Source: Bacteroidales bacterium UBA1035 (GTDB lineage Bacteria > Bacteroidota > Bacteroidia > Bacteroidales > Dysgonomonadaceae). Taken from it: a DNA stretch of 37,330 bases. Within the stretch, counting starts at the first letter, position 1. Every line of letters starts with the position of its first letter. The notes beneath the pieces are model-generated. The model was not told the DNA's origin and made no database searches. It saw only the letters and a list, made by a program, of their open reading frames with translations. The position numbers and the translations under genes are program-made. Of this stretch, positions 1-7,196 are shown one piece after another. The stretch lies in NCBI GenBank assembly GCA_002316835.1, contig DCEG01000014.1:33116-70445 (forward strand). Reading direction: 5' to 3'.

Positions 1-57
1 TTTAGCAAAACAAATGCTTATTTACAAGCGAATGATATTTCTCCAATCAATTGGTGA
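1..57 (+). CDS. C-terminal end of an upstream gene (partial)
   Basis: Frame 1 is open from the window edge to a TGA at 55-57 and encodes 18 residues ending in DISPINW. It stops 20 bases before the glutathione peroxidase ATG, which fits a preceding gene in the same run. The fragment is too short to assign a family, and it could be a chance open frame. Confidence 0.35.
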   Translation, partial: FSKTNAYLQANDISPINW

Positions 58-77
58 GCAAAAACAAGGTTTTTCAG

Positions 78-560
78 ATGATTTTATCCGACTTTTATCG
101 GTTTTCAGCAAAGAATATCACCGGACAAGAAGTTAAAATGTCCGATTTTCGAGGGAAATTTATATTGATTGTAAACACTGCCAGTAAGTGTGGGTTTACT
201 CCGCAATACGAAGGTTTGGAAAAATTATATATGAAATATAAGGATAAGGAATTTGTGATTCTCGGATTTCCCTGTAATCAGTTTGGCAATCAGGAACCGG
301 GTGATGAGAGAGCAATTGTGGAAGGCTGTTTGCTGAATTACGGAGTTTCATTTCCGATGTTCTCCAAAATAGAAGTGAATGGAGAAAATACTCATCCTAT
401 CTATAAATTTCTAAAAAGCAAATTAAAGCATTTATTTGGTGGTCGTGTCCGGTGGAATTTTGAGAAATTTCTGATAGACAATAACGGAAAACCGTTAAAA
501 CGATTTGCTCCCTGGATAAAACCCGAAAAGATAGATAACTATTTGTCTAAACTTATTTAA
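78..560 (+). CDS. Glutathione peroxidase-family thiol peroxidase
   Basis: This protein reduces hydrogen peroxide and organic hydroperoxides and probably acts in the cytoplasm, since no signal peptide is visible. From the ATG at 78 it is 160 aa, the usual length for bacterial GPx. The peroxidatic residue is a cysteine (TGT codon, C38, in NTASKCGFTPQ) and not selenocysteine. The FPCNQFGNQEPG motif supplies Gln72, and WNF at 126-128 supplies the Trp and Asn of the catalytic tetrad. C84, in EGCLLNYGVSFP, sits where thioredoxin-dependent GPx proteins carry the resolving cysteine, so thioredoxin is the likely reductant and not glutathione. A TTG at 51 would add nine residues, but the ATG at 78 gives the family-typical N-terminus and has AAGG at 66-69 upstream. 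Confidence 0.93.
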   Translation: MILSDFYRFSAKNITGQEVKMSDFRGKFILIVNTASKCGFTPQYEGLEKLYMKYKDKEFVILGFPCNQFGNQEPGDERAIVEGCLLNYGVSFPMFSKIEVNGENTHPIYKFLKSKLKHLFGGRVRWNFEKFLIDNNGKPLKRFAPWIKPEKIDNYLSKLI

Positions 561-604
561 ACAATTCCTATGCTTGTTAGTCTTTACAATAAATTTCAAA
601 TGAA

Positions 605-1453
605 ATGAAAAATAAAATAAGCTTTCTTTTAGTTGGCTGGCTTTTAGCTCTCGCTACTTTTTCGCAATCTATTGATTATGATCCGCAAGACAAAGTGATC
701 TTTGAAGAATATGCAAAAGCTGTAAAACCGTTTCAATCGAAATCAAAAGAATTGATTCTACAAAAAACAGCAGAATTTTTTCTCGAAAAACCTTATGTTG
801 CCGGAACATTAGACAAAAAAGATATCGAAAAATTGGTGATTAATTTACGTGAATTCGATTGTGTTACTTTCGTGGAAACAGTTATAGCTCTTGCCAATAC
901 AACAGCATCAAACGATTTGACTTTCGATAACTTTGCTTCGCAATTGAAACAGATCAGGTATCGCAATGGAGTTATTGATGGTTACGATTCGCGGTTGCAT
1001 TATACTTCCGACTGGGCTGAAAACAACGTTGAAAAGAAAATTTTATCAGCAAAGAGTCAAGAATTGGGTGGAATTCTAGAAACAAAAAACATCGACTTTA
1101 TGACCTCTCAACGTTCAGCTTACAACGCATTGAAAACCGATGATGAGATGCTTGGAAAAATCAAGAGTATCGAGAATGATATAAACAAAAGAAAAGGATT
1201 TTACTATCTTCCTAAAGAGAAAATAACGTCGAAAGAAGCAGAAATTCCTCACATGGCCATGATTGCTTTTACCACTTTGATAAAGGGCTTAGATACAACG
1301 CACACAGGCTTCGCCTATAAAAAGAACGGCAAGCTGACTTTTATCCATGCCTCGAGCGCGAAAAACAAGGTGGTACTTGATGAGAAAACGTTAAGTGATT
1401 ATTGCAAAGGACAAAAATCGTGCACGGGAATTATGGTAATGCCTGTTCTTTAA
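605..1453 (+). CDS. DUF1460 family secreted amidase-like protein (NlpC/P60-type fold)
   Basis: The 282-aa protein has an N-terminal signal peptide (residues 1 to about 22, ending ATFSQS). It carries the DUF1460 hallmark EFDCVTFVE, with C86 as the likely nucleophile, and HTGFAY with H233 plus FIHAS with H248 as candidate catalytic partners. Family members from Bacteroides have an NlpC/P60-like cysteine peptidase fold and are described as N-acetylmuramoyl-L-alanine amidase-like, so a periplasmic role in peptidoglycan turnover is inferred. It starts 44 bases after the peroxidase and could share its transcript. Its stop lies two bases from the stop of the convergent MgtC gene, with no hairpin between them. 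The family call is firm; the exact substrate is not. Confidence 0.88.
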   Translation: MKNKISFLLVGWLLALATFSQSIDYDPQDKVIFEEYAKAVKPFQSKSKELILQKTAEFFLEKPYVAGTLDKKDIEKLVINLREFDCVTFVETVIALANTTASNDLTFDNFASQLKQIRYRNGVIDGYDSRLHYTSDWAENNVEKKILSAKSQELGGILETKNIDFMTSQRSAYNALKTDDEMLGKIKSIENDINKRKGFYYLPKEKITSKEAEIPHMAMIAFTTLIKGLDTTHTGFAYKKNGKLTFIHASSAKNKVVLDEKTLSDYCKGQKSCTGIMVMPVL

Positions 1454-1455
1454 TT

Positions 1456-1911
1456 TTATTCGAAAGAACGATCGTTGTTGTCATTGGTTTTCTTTTTCTT
1501 TTCGCCCATAAACCATTTATCAGCCTTTTTGAACGCTGTGTTTACAAGAATGATTAACACCGTAGAAATCAAAAGTTCTATGTATAAGCCTAACCCGGCA
1601 AGAGAGCCTAAGGCCGCGCTACACCATATTGTTGCAGCAGTTGTAAGTCCTTGAACATTAATGCCTCTGTGTAAAATAACGCCCGCACCCAGAAACCCGA
1701 TACCCGTAATAATTTGTCCAATTATTCGAGTGGGATCTCCACCGTTTTCGGTTAGCATTACGTTGATAAGCACATAAATACTTGCACCAACCGCTACCAG
1801 GGTGTTGGTACGGAATCCGGCGCTTTTATTGTTTATCTGGCGCTCCAATCCTACAGCTCCACCGGCAGCCATTGCCGCGAGTAAACGAAAAATAAACTCC
1901 AATGTTGGCAT
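1456..1911 (-). CDS. MgtC/SapB family membrane protein
   Basis: The 151-aa protein matches the MgtC N-terminal membrane domain: GGAVGLERQ at about residues 17-25, the AGFRTNTLVAVGAS block, then GIGFLGAGVILHRG and GLTTAATIWCSAALGSLAGLG. About four transmembrane helices are visible. The C-terminal ACT-like cytosolic domain of Salmonella MgtC is absent and is replaced by a short basic tail (KADKWFMGEKKKK). Relatives affect magnesium homeostasis, acid tolerance or F-ATPase activity; which applies here cannot be read from sequence. It lies nine bases after the CapA-like gene and is probably the last gene of the ctpA-capA-mgtC run. Confidence 0.9.
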   Translation of the reverse strand: MPTLEFIFRLLAAMAAGGAVGLERQINNKSAGFRTNTLVAVGASIYVLINVMLTENGGDPTRIIGQIITGIGFLGAGVILHRGINVQGLTTAATIWCSAALGSLAGLGLYIELLISTVLIILVNTAFKKADKWFMGEKKKKTNDNNDRSFE

Positions 1912-1920
1912 AGCTAAAAA

Positions 1921-2988
1921 TCAATTTCCCCTTCCGATTATTTTATCGGCGTTGGTTGCAAAGATATTCATTTTTTGCAATTCTGATGAAGTGAGGACCG
2001 GAATTTCCGTTTTTTTGTATTCTTCAACCGGGATGAGTGTGTAGTTGAGTTTCCCTTTTTCGGTATATTTTCTCACCCAAACCAACGAATAATCGCACGA
2101 TTCAATCTTTACCGGACTATCCTCATCTGCCTTGCTAATAACAATTTCGGCCAACGCTCCACCATCGGTATTTACTTTTTGCTGATTAGATATGAAATTA
2201 CCGAGCGAATAATAGACCACCGACTCAATCTCTCCATCCACTTTATTTTTAACCAACGGTTGCACTACGTGCGGATGATTTCCGATAATGATTCTGACAC
2301 CGTTTCTGAAAAGAAAATCAGCTAGTTTTTTCTGTTCATTATTCGGATAAGTTACATATTCATTGCCCCAGTGCATGTTGGCAATAACTATATCGGGGTT
2401 ATAAAGTTGTGTGAGGCGCAAATCGCTTTTCATTTGCAATGTATCAATGACATTTACGATATTGGGTGCGGTAACCGGAAGTCCATTAGTGTCGTAAGTA
2501 TAATTTAGAAAAGCAATTCGGATACCGTTTTTGATTATCATCAGCGGATAGTTTAATCCTCGTGTATTTTTCGATTTGAATGCTCCGGTATATTTTATTC
2601 CGATGGAATCCAGCACACCGAGCGTACGTTCAAAACCTTTACGGCCTTTGTCAACTACGTGATTGTTTGCCAAAAAAAACAAATCGAAACCTGCATCTTT
2701 CAGCCCGAAAGCGAACTCATCGGGAGTACTGAATTGCGGATAACCGGAATAGGGCTTTCCTCCTAAACTGGTTTCGAAATTCACGCAAGCGATATCCACT
2801 GATGAAATTTTGTCCTTTAGTAAATAAAAACATGAATCGTAGTTATATCCCGTTTGGGTTTGTGCTGCGCGCACTTGTGGAAGATGTTGCATCGCATCAC
2901 CGGCAAAGAGTAATCTTACTCGTTTTTCCTGTGCTTGAGAAAGCGAAAAGATGAGCAGAAGAAGTAAAGTTGAAACAAGGATGCGCAC
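1921..2988 (-). CDS. CapA-family metallophosphoesterase-like protein, secreted
   Basis: The 355-aa protein has a signal peptide (residues 1 to about 19) followed by a PGA_cap domain. Metallophosphoesterase-type motifs appear in order: LLFAGDAM (D31), VNFETSL (N70, E72), LANNHVVDKG (N108-H110), NMHWGNEY and GNHPHVVQP, then SLGNF. CapA/PgsA proteins were first linked to poly-gamma-glutamate capsule synthesis, but no capB or capC genes are nearby. Many Bacteroidota homologues have no known product, so only the fold and the exported location are supported here. It lies between the ctpA-like protease (51-base gap holding a hairpin) and MgtC (nine-base gap). Confidence 0.87.
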   Translation of the reverse strand: MRILVSTLLLLLIFSLSQAQEKRVRLLFAGDAMQHLPQVRAAQTQTGYNYDSCFYLLKDKISSVDIACVNFETSLGGKPYSGYPQFSTPDEFAFGLKDAGFDLFFLANNHVVDKGRKGFERTLGVLDSIGIKYTGAFKSKNTRGLNYPLMIIKNGIRIAFLNYTYDTNGLPVTAPNIVNVIDTLQMKSDLRLTQLYNPDIVIANMHWGNEYVTYPNNEQKKLADFLFRNGVRIIIGNHPHVVQPLVKNKVDGEIESVVYYSLGNFISNQQKVNTDGGALAEIVISKADEDSPVKIESCDYSLVWVRKYTEKGKLNYTLIPVEEYKKTEIPVLTSSELQKMNIFATNADKIIGRGN

Positions 2989-3006
2989 TGACAGTAATTT
3001 TATTAT

Positions 3007-3035
3007 CCGTCAGACCGCTTGGAGCGGTCGGACGG
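3007..3035. other. Intercistronic inverted repeat between the protease and capA genes
   Basis: CCGTCAGACCGC at 3007-3018 and GCGGTCGGACGG at 3024-3035 pair over 12 positions with one mismatch around a five-base loop. It fills the gap just after the protease stop codon. The minus-strand transcript continues ATAATAAAATT with no strong U tract, so it looks more like an RNA processing or stabilising hairpin, or a dispersed palindrome, than a full terminator. Confidence 0.6.
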
Positions 3036-3039
3036 GGAG

Positions 3040-4752
3040 TTACGAATACTGATTCTCAATTTTTTCCTTAATTACCCTCGCCGGAGGAATATTTGCCGGT
3101 TTCGGTTGCAGCGTGTAATTGTAAGTTTGTTTATCTTTCAACACTTCTTTTGCTTTTTTCAACGCCGGATCATCCTGAAGTTCATAAATCAACACACCTT
3201 CTTTGTAGTAATATCGCTGAACTATATCGGTCTCGATCATTTGCTTAATGTCTTTCTTAAAAAGTTCCAAATCGCGATCGAGATTGGGTTGCAGCTTATT
3301 TTCCAACGCTTTGAATTCTTGAGAAGCTGTGTCAAAATATCCTTCGAACTCCATAATGTTTTTCAACGATTGCAACTGACGGCTACTCATTTGATCGTAC
3401 TGGAAATCTTTAGTTTTCACAAACTGCTTAAACTGCTCGTAATCGGCATCAGAAAGGTGAAAACTCTCGGGTGACGCAATAGTCGGGTGTTTTATTGCCC
3501 AATTGGTAACCCAATCGAAAATAATGTTTTCGGCAATTAAGTAATAACCAATGGTTCCGCCTTTTTCCTGCGGAATGACGTAATCCGGTGTAATGCCGCC
3601 GCCATCGCGAACTTCGCGGCCGTTTTTAGTTTTGAAAACATTGGTCAGGCTATCGGGAACGCGAGCCACGCTTCCGTCAGGATTGCGATGAGAATAGTCA
3701 AGTGCTTGAATACAACGTCCGCTCGGGATATAATATTTCGATGTGGTGATCTTGATATTTCCGCCGTAAGGCAAATCACGCGGCGTTTGCACAAGCCCTT
3801 TTCCAAAGGAACGGTTACCAATAATGACAGCTCGGTCCAAATCTTGGAGCGAACCGGCAACAATTTCTGATGCAGAAGCCGAACCCGTATCAATCAGTAC
3901 AACAATAGGCATAAGTGTATCTATCGGTTGGTTTTGAGTGTGGTACGATCTGTCCCATTGCTTTACTTTTCCTTTGGTAGAAACAATTTCCAACCCTTTC
4001 CGAACAAAAAAGTTGACAATATTAACCGCTTCATCCAAAATACCGCCACCGTTTCCGCGAAGGTCTATAACCAACGATTCAGCGCCTTTTTTCTTCAAAT
4101 CCAAAATTGTTTCCTTTACCCGGTTCGAACTACCGTTCGTAAATCCTGAATAATGCAGATATCCCACTTTGTCATCAAAAACAGTAGAGTAGGTGATGGG
4201 ATCCATTTCTATTTTCTCGCGAACGATTGTGATTTCGCGTGTTTTGGTTTCACCCGGACGCTGAATTTTCAGTTTTAACGATGTTCCCGGTGTCCCTTTC
4301 AACTTATCGCTCACATCTTTTACGGTTGCTTTGCGCATATCTGCGCCGTCGATTTCCAGAATGGCATCGCCGGCCTTCAGTCCTGCCTTATCAGCCGGAA
4401 GTCCTTTGTATGGTTCATTAATAATCACCTGATTGTTGTTGTACGAAATAATCGAACCAATACCGCCATACTCGCCGGTAGTCATAAATTGCAGATCACC
4501 GATATTTTCTTCGTTGTAATATTCCGTGTAAGGGTCCATTCTCGCCAACATATTTCGGATGGTTCCGTTAACCAAACTATCTACTTTTATACTGTCCACG
4601 TAAAACATATCCAGCTCTCTGATAACAGAGTTAAAAATATCGATGCTTTTGTTTATATCGAAATACCGTTGGTTTTTATCGGCTTGTGTGGTTTGAGCTT
4701 TAACATTTATCGTTAAAAACACGATTAATAAAAGAAAAGGAATTTTTTTCAT
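3040..4752 (-). CDS. S41 family C-terminal processing peptidase (CtpA/Prc-like)
   Basis: This periplasmic serine protease has 570 aa. A signal peptide (1-19, ending NVKAQ) is followed by a helical segment, a PDZ domain at about 90-170 (GIGSIISYNNNQV, GLKAGDAILEIDG) and the S41 core at about 190-370. The catalytic Ser-Lys dyad is visible: S293 in GSASASEIVAGSL and K318 in SFGKGLVQ, 25 residues apart as I recall for E. coli Prc. A C-terminal helical extension of about 200 residues is typical of Bacteroidota members. Family proteases cleave the C-termini of envelope proteins and can regulate wall hydrolases, which fits the envelope setting. It is the first gene of a probable operon with the CapA-like and MgtC genes. 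Confidence 0.95.
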   Translation of the reverse strand: MKKIPFLLLIVFLTINVKAQTTQADKNQRYFDINKSIDIFNSVIRELDMFYVDSIKVDSLVNGTIRNMLARMDPYTEYYNEENIGDLQFMTTGEYGGIGSIISYNNNQVIINEPYKGLPADKAGLKAGDAILEIDGADMRKATVKDVSDKLKGTPGTSLKLKIQRPGETKTREITIVREKIEMDPITYSTVFDDKVGYLHYSGFTNGSSNRVKETILDLKKKGAESLVIDLRGNGGGILDEAVNIVNFFVRKGLEIVSTKGKVKQWDRSYHTQNQPIDTLMPIVVLIDTGSASASEIVAGSLQDLDRAVIIGNRSFGKGLVQTPRDLPYGGNIKITTSKYYIPSGRCIQALDYSHRNPDGSVARVPDSLTNVFKTKNGREVRDGGGITPDYVIPQEKGGTIGYYLIAENIIFDWVTNWAIKHPTIASPESFHLSDADYEQFKQFVKTKDFQYDQMSSRQLQSLKNIMEFEGYFDTASQEFKALENKLQPNLDRDLELFKKDIKQMIETDIVQRYYYKEGVLIYELQDDPALKKAKEVLKDKQTYNYTLQPKPANIPPARVIKEKIENQYS

Positions 4753-4767
4753 ATCCGGGTTTATCCT

Positions 4768-4781
4768 AAAACGTTCGTTTT
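4768..4781. promoter_or_regulatory. Short palindrome upstream of the protease start
   Basis: AAAACG at 4768-4773 and CGTTTT at 4776-4781 form a near-perfect palindrome with a two-base centre, 16 bases upstream of the protease ATG. Its position would allow it to act as an operator or a leader hairpin, but no regulator is identified. Confidence 0.25.
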
Positions 4782-4889
4782 GAATTTAGTTTCTGTATTT
4801 AGCTGACAAAGAAACGAATTTTTCAGGAAATTATTCGTTTGTTTTAGTTATATGTTTTTAAAATTGAGTGTCAAATGACGTTTTTAAAT

Positions 4890-4897
4890 TATCTTTG
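4890..4897 (+). promoter_or_regulatory. Candidate Bacteroidota -7 box for the VanZ-like gene
   Basis: TATCTTTG matches the TAnnTTTG consensus of the Bacteroidota primary sigma factor and lies 30 bases before the VanZ-like ATG. A clear TTTG -33 element at the right spacing was not seen; TTG at 4864-4866 is slightly too far upstream. Confidence 0.5.
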
Positions 4898-4927
4898 AGA
4901 CGTTTTTTGTAAAAATAGTATTCTTGT

Positions 4928-5335
4928 ATGAGTAATTACCTCCGTCATATTCTTCTCCCTGCTTTTGTTGGTTTTATAATTTTTACGGTAACCTGCCTGA
5001 TCAGTTCCAGTGATGTCCCCGATCTTCCTCAAATCATAGCGTGGGACAAGATCGCTCATTTCGGGATGTTTTTTGTGCTATCGGCAGTTTCGTTGTTCGA
5101 TTATTATCGGTTGCATGATGGCAAACCGAAGATGAACCGCTGGATTTTTTGGGGATTTGTTCTCCCTGTAATATACGGAGGAGCGATAGAGCTACTGCAG
5201 AAATATTTTTTTCGTTCAAGAAGTGCTGAGATGGCCGATTTCATTGCCGATGTGCTTGGTTCTCTGACTGCATTGATAATCGCTTTATTTTTATACAAAA
5301 GATTTCAAAAACAGGAAAAAAAACTATCTTTGTAG
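4928..5335 (+). CDS. VanZ-like family membrane protein
   Basis: The 135-aa protein has about three to four transmembrane helices: residues 8-27, 44-60, 77-92 and 105-125. The order is VanZ-like, with WDKIAHFGMFFVLS after the first helix and GAIELLQKYFFRSRSAEMADFIADVLGSLTALI near the end; the conserved Asp-Lys-His and Glu-Asp residues of the family are present. VanZ was named for teicoplanin resistance, but most chromosomal members have no proven function and no van genes are nearby, so a resistance role should not be assumed. It is divergent from the ctpA-like protease and has its own candidate promoter. Confidence 0.85.
   Translation: MSNYLRHILLPAFVGFIIFTVTCLISSSDVPDLPQIIAWDKIAHFGMFFVLSAVSLFDYYRLHDGKPKMNRWIFWGFVLPVIYGGAIELLQKYFFRSRSAEMADFIADVLGSLTALIIALFLYKRFQKQEKKLSL
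5325..5332 (+). promoter_or_regulatory. Candidate -7 box overlapping the end of the VanZ-like gene
   Basis: TATCTTTG again matches TAnnTTTG, inside the last codons of the VanZ-like gene and about 78 bases before the lipoprotein ATG. No convincing -33 element is present, so an internal promoter for the TlpA-like gene is only possible. Confidence 0.35.
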
Positions 5336-5409
5336 GAGAATGAGCGAGGGGCGTTGAGCAAAGAGCTCAGAGTAAAAAAGGAATAATTTTGAAAAACCAT
5401 CATAAAACT

Positions 5410-5988
5410 ATGTTTAAAGAATTACTTTTTATCTTTTTATCGGTTTTATTGTTAGCAGCTTGCAACACATCCACAAAAAAGAGCAGTGAAAACACGGCTG
5501 ATCAAGACACTGTACAGGTTAGAGATGCCGATGACAGACAATATTTGGTGAAAGTTGGAGATATGGCTCCCGATTTTGAAATGACACTTCCCGAAGGCGG
5601 AAAAGTAAAGTTATCTGACTTGCGTGGAAAAGTGGTTATGCTGCAATTTACAGCCAGTTGGTGCGGGGTTTGTCGAAAAGAAATGCCATTTATCGAAAAA
5701 GATATCTGGCTGAAACATAAAGATAATCCACAATTTGCTTTGTACGGAATCGACCGAGAAGAACCCGCCGAAAAAATTCAGGTATTGCGCGATGCTACCG
5801 GCGTTACTTATCCCATTGGAATGGATCCGGATGCCGGTATCTTCGGACTTTATGCGGAAAAAGAAGCGGGTATTACTCGCAACATCATTATTGATCGCGA
5901 TGGTAAAATAGTGATGCTCACCCGTCTGTTCGAAGAAGAAGAATTCAACGAAATGGTATCAGTAATCGATAATTTATTAACCCATTAA
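5410..5988 (+). CDS. TlpA-like thioredoxin-fold lipoprotein
   Basis: This is an envelope thiol-disulfide protein of the AhpC/TSA-TlpA type. From the ATG at 5410 it has 192 aa, with a lipoprotein signal (hydrophobic stretch ending LLLAAC, acylated Cys at residue 18). The thioredoxin domain carries TASWCGVCRKEMP, a CGVC redox motif at about residues 85-88, and later VTYPIGMDPD and RNIIIDRDGKI. A role in reducing or oxidising exported proteins or peroxides is inferred. A TTG at 5389 would add seven residues (MKNHHKT) and has AAAAAGG seven bases upstream, so that start is a real alternative; both give a lipoprotein. The next gene begins 11 bases after its stop. Confidence 0.9.
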   Translation: MFKELLFIFLSVLLLAACNTSTKKSSENTADQDTVQVRDADDRQYLVKVGDMAPDFEMTLPEGGKVKLSDLRGKVVMLQFTASWCGVCRKEMPFIEKDIWLKHKDNPQFALYGIDREEPAEKIQVLRDATGVTYPIGMDPDAGIFGLYAEKEAGITRNIIIDRDGKIVMLTRLFEEEEFNEMVSVIDNLLTH

Positions 5989-5999
5989 CACAAACTTTT

Positions 6000-6470
6000 A
6001 TGAAATACGAAGATTTAAAAATTTTAGATGAACTTCGTGAAAAAGGAAGTATAACCGAAGAAGAATATCAGCGTGAAAAAGCGAAAATTTTGAATGAAAC
6101 AACTTCATCGTCATCATCTTCAAGTGGTGTTAAACCTCTTTTCGGACTGGAAGAGAACACGTATCTTATGTTAATGCACCTTTCGCAATTTTTAGGATTG
6201 GTAATTCCATTGGCCGGATTTGTTGCTCCGGTTATCATGTGGATAATGAATAAGGATACCAATACCAATGTCGACCTGCATGGCAAAAATATCCTGAATT
6301 TCACCATCAGTTATTTGATTTATACTGCAGTTTTGGCAATTACTATTATCGGTATTCCGCTGTTATTTGTTTTGGGTATTATCTACATTATTTTCGTTAT
6401 CATGGCCGCCCTTAAAGCCAATAACGGTGAATACTGGAGATATCCGTTTATCATTCAATTTTTTAAATAA
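6000..6470 (+). CDS. SHOCT plus DUF4870 membrane protein
   Basis: The 156-aa protein has two parts. Residues 3-29 (LKILDELREKGSITEEEYQREKAKIL) form a SHOCT domain, a short helical motif found at protein termini. A serine-rich linker follows (SSSSSSS at about 37-43), and residues 50-156 match DUF4870, with a HLSQFLGLVIPLAGFVAPVIMW helix, a WIMNKDTNTNVDLHGKNILNF loop and two further helices ending in a YWRYPF motif. The function is unknown. Its TAA shares one base with the ATG of the FtsE-like gene (TAATG), which suggests translational coupling, although DUF4870 proteins are not known FtsE partners. Confidence 0.88.
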   Translation: MKYEDLKILDELREKGSITEEEYQREKAKILNETTSSSSSSSGVKPLFGLEENTYLMLMHLSQFLGLVIPLAGFVAPVIMWIMNKDTNTNVDLHGKNILNFTISYLIYTAVLAITIIGIPLLFVLGIIYIIFVIMAALKANNGEYWRYPFIIQFFK

Positions 6471-7156
6471 TGAGTGAAAACGTTCTTATAAAATACACCG
6501 GAGTACAGCTCAACAGAGACGAGAATATTATCCTGCGCGATGTAAATCTGGAGGTTAACCGTGGCGATTTCCTGTATATTATTGGTAGAGTGGGGTCGGG
6601 CAAGAGCACATTGCTGAAAAGTATGTATGCCGAGCTTCCGATAGAATCGGGCGATGCACGCGTTTTCGATTATCACCTGCAAGACCTGAAAAGAAAGCAA
6701 ATTCCTTACCTGCGCCGTAAAATAGGTATCGTTTTTCAGGATTTTCAATTGCTTATCGATCGCACGGTAGAAAAGAATCTGGAATTTGTGCTTAGGGCAA
6801 CGGGATGGAAAGATAAAACGCTCATTAAAGACCGTATAAACGAGGTGTTGACGCAGGTAGGTATGCAAAACAAAACCTACAAAATGTCGCACGAACTTTC
6901 GGGTGGAGAGCAGCAACGCGTGGTAATTGCCCGAGCGTTGCTCAACTCACCGTTGCTGATCCTTGCCGATGAGCCTACGGGAAACCTTGACCCGGAAACG
7001 GGCAGTCAGATCGTGGATTTATTGCAGGATATTGCGGAAAAAGGTACCGCTGTGATCATGTCCACCCACAATTATTCTATTGTTCAAACTTTCCCCGGCC
7101 GGATTATGAAATGCGAAAATGCGGAGCTGGTGGATTTGAAAAGCGCCGATAGTTAA
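6470..7156 (+). CDS. ftsE: FtsE-like ABC transporter ATP-binding protein
   Basis: The 228-aa ATPase has a Walker A motif GRVGSGKST (39-47), a Q-loop in GIVFQDFQLL, the signature LSGGEQQR (143-150), Walker B LLILADEPTGNLD (162-174) and an H-loop at H200. Length and motifs fit FtsE, the ATPase that works with FtsX to control wall hydrolases at division, more than LolD or MacB. No ftsX lies next to it; in Bacteroidota the two genes are often separate, as I recall. The start codon overlaps the DUF4870 stop. The symbol is given on similarity; a LolD-type role cannot be excluded. Confidence 0.82.
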   Translation: MSENVLIKYTGVQLNRDENIILRDVNLEVNRGDFLYIIGRVGSGKSTLLKSMYAELPIESGDARVFDYHLQDLKRKQIPYLRRKIGIVFQDFQLLIDRTVEKNLEFVLRATGWKDKTLIKDRINEVLTQVGMQNKTYKMSHELSGGEQQRVVIARALLNSPLLILADEPTGNLDPETGSQIVDLLQDIAEKGTAVIMSTHNYSIVQTFPGRIMKCENAELVDLKSADS

Positions 7157-7196
7157 TTGCGAAAAATAACGCGTTAATTTTAAAAACTCAGATACT

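Noticed and set aside
3019..3474. Plus-strand open frame of 151 codons opposite the protease gene
   Set aside because: It mirrors the protease coding sequence, shows no family features and overlaps the catalytic protein for nearly its whole length.
4928..5335. VanZ-like gene as antibiotic resistance
   Set aside because: No other van genes are present and VanZ-like proteins are widespread in non-resistant bacteria.
6455..6916. Minus-strand open frame of 153 codons opposite the FtsE-like gene
   Set aside because: Antisense to conserved ATPase motifs and with no recognisable protein features.
6470..7156. FtsE without a neighbouring ftsX as an orphan system
   Set aside because: Separate location of ftsE and ftsX is, as I recall, common in Bacteroidota, so the absence alone is not notable.
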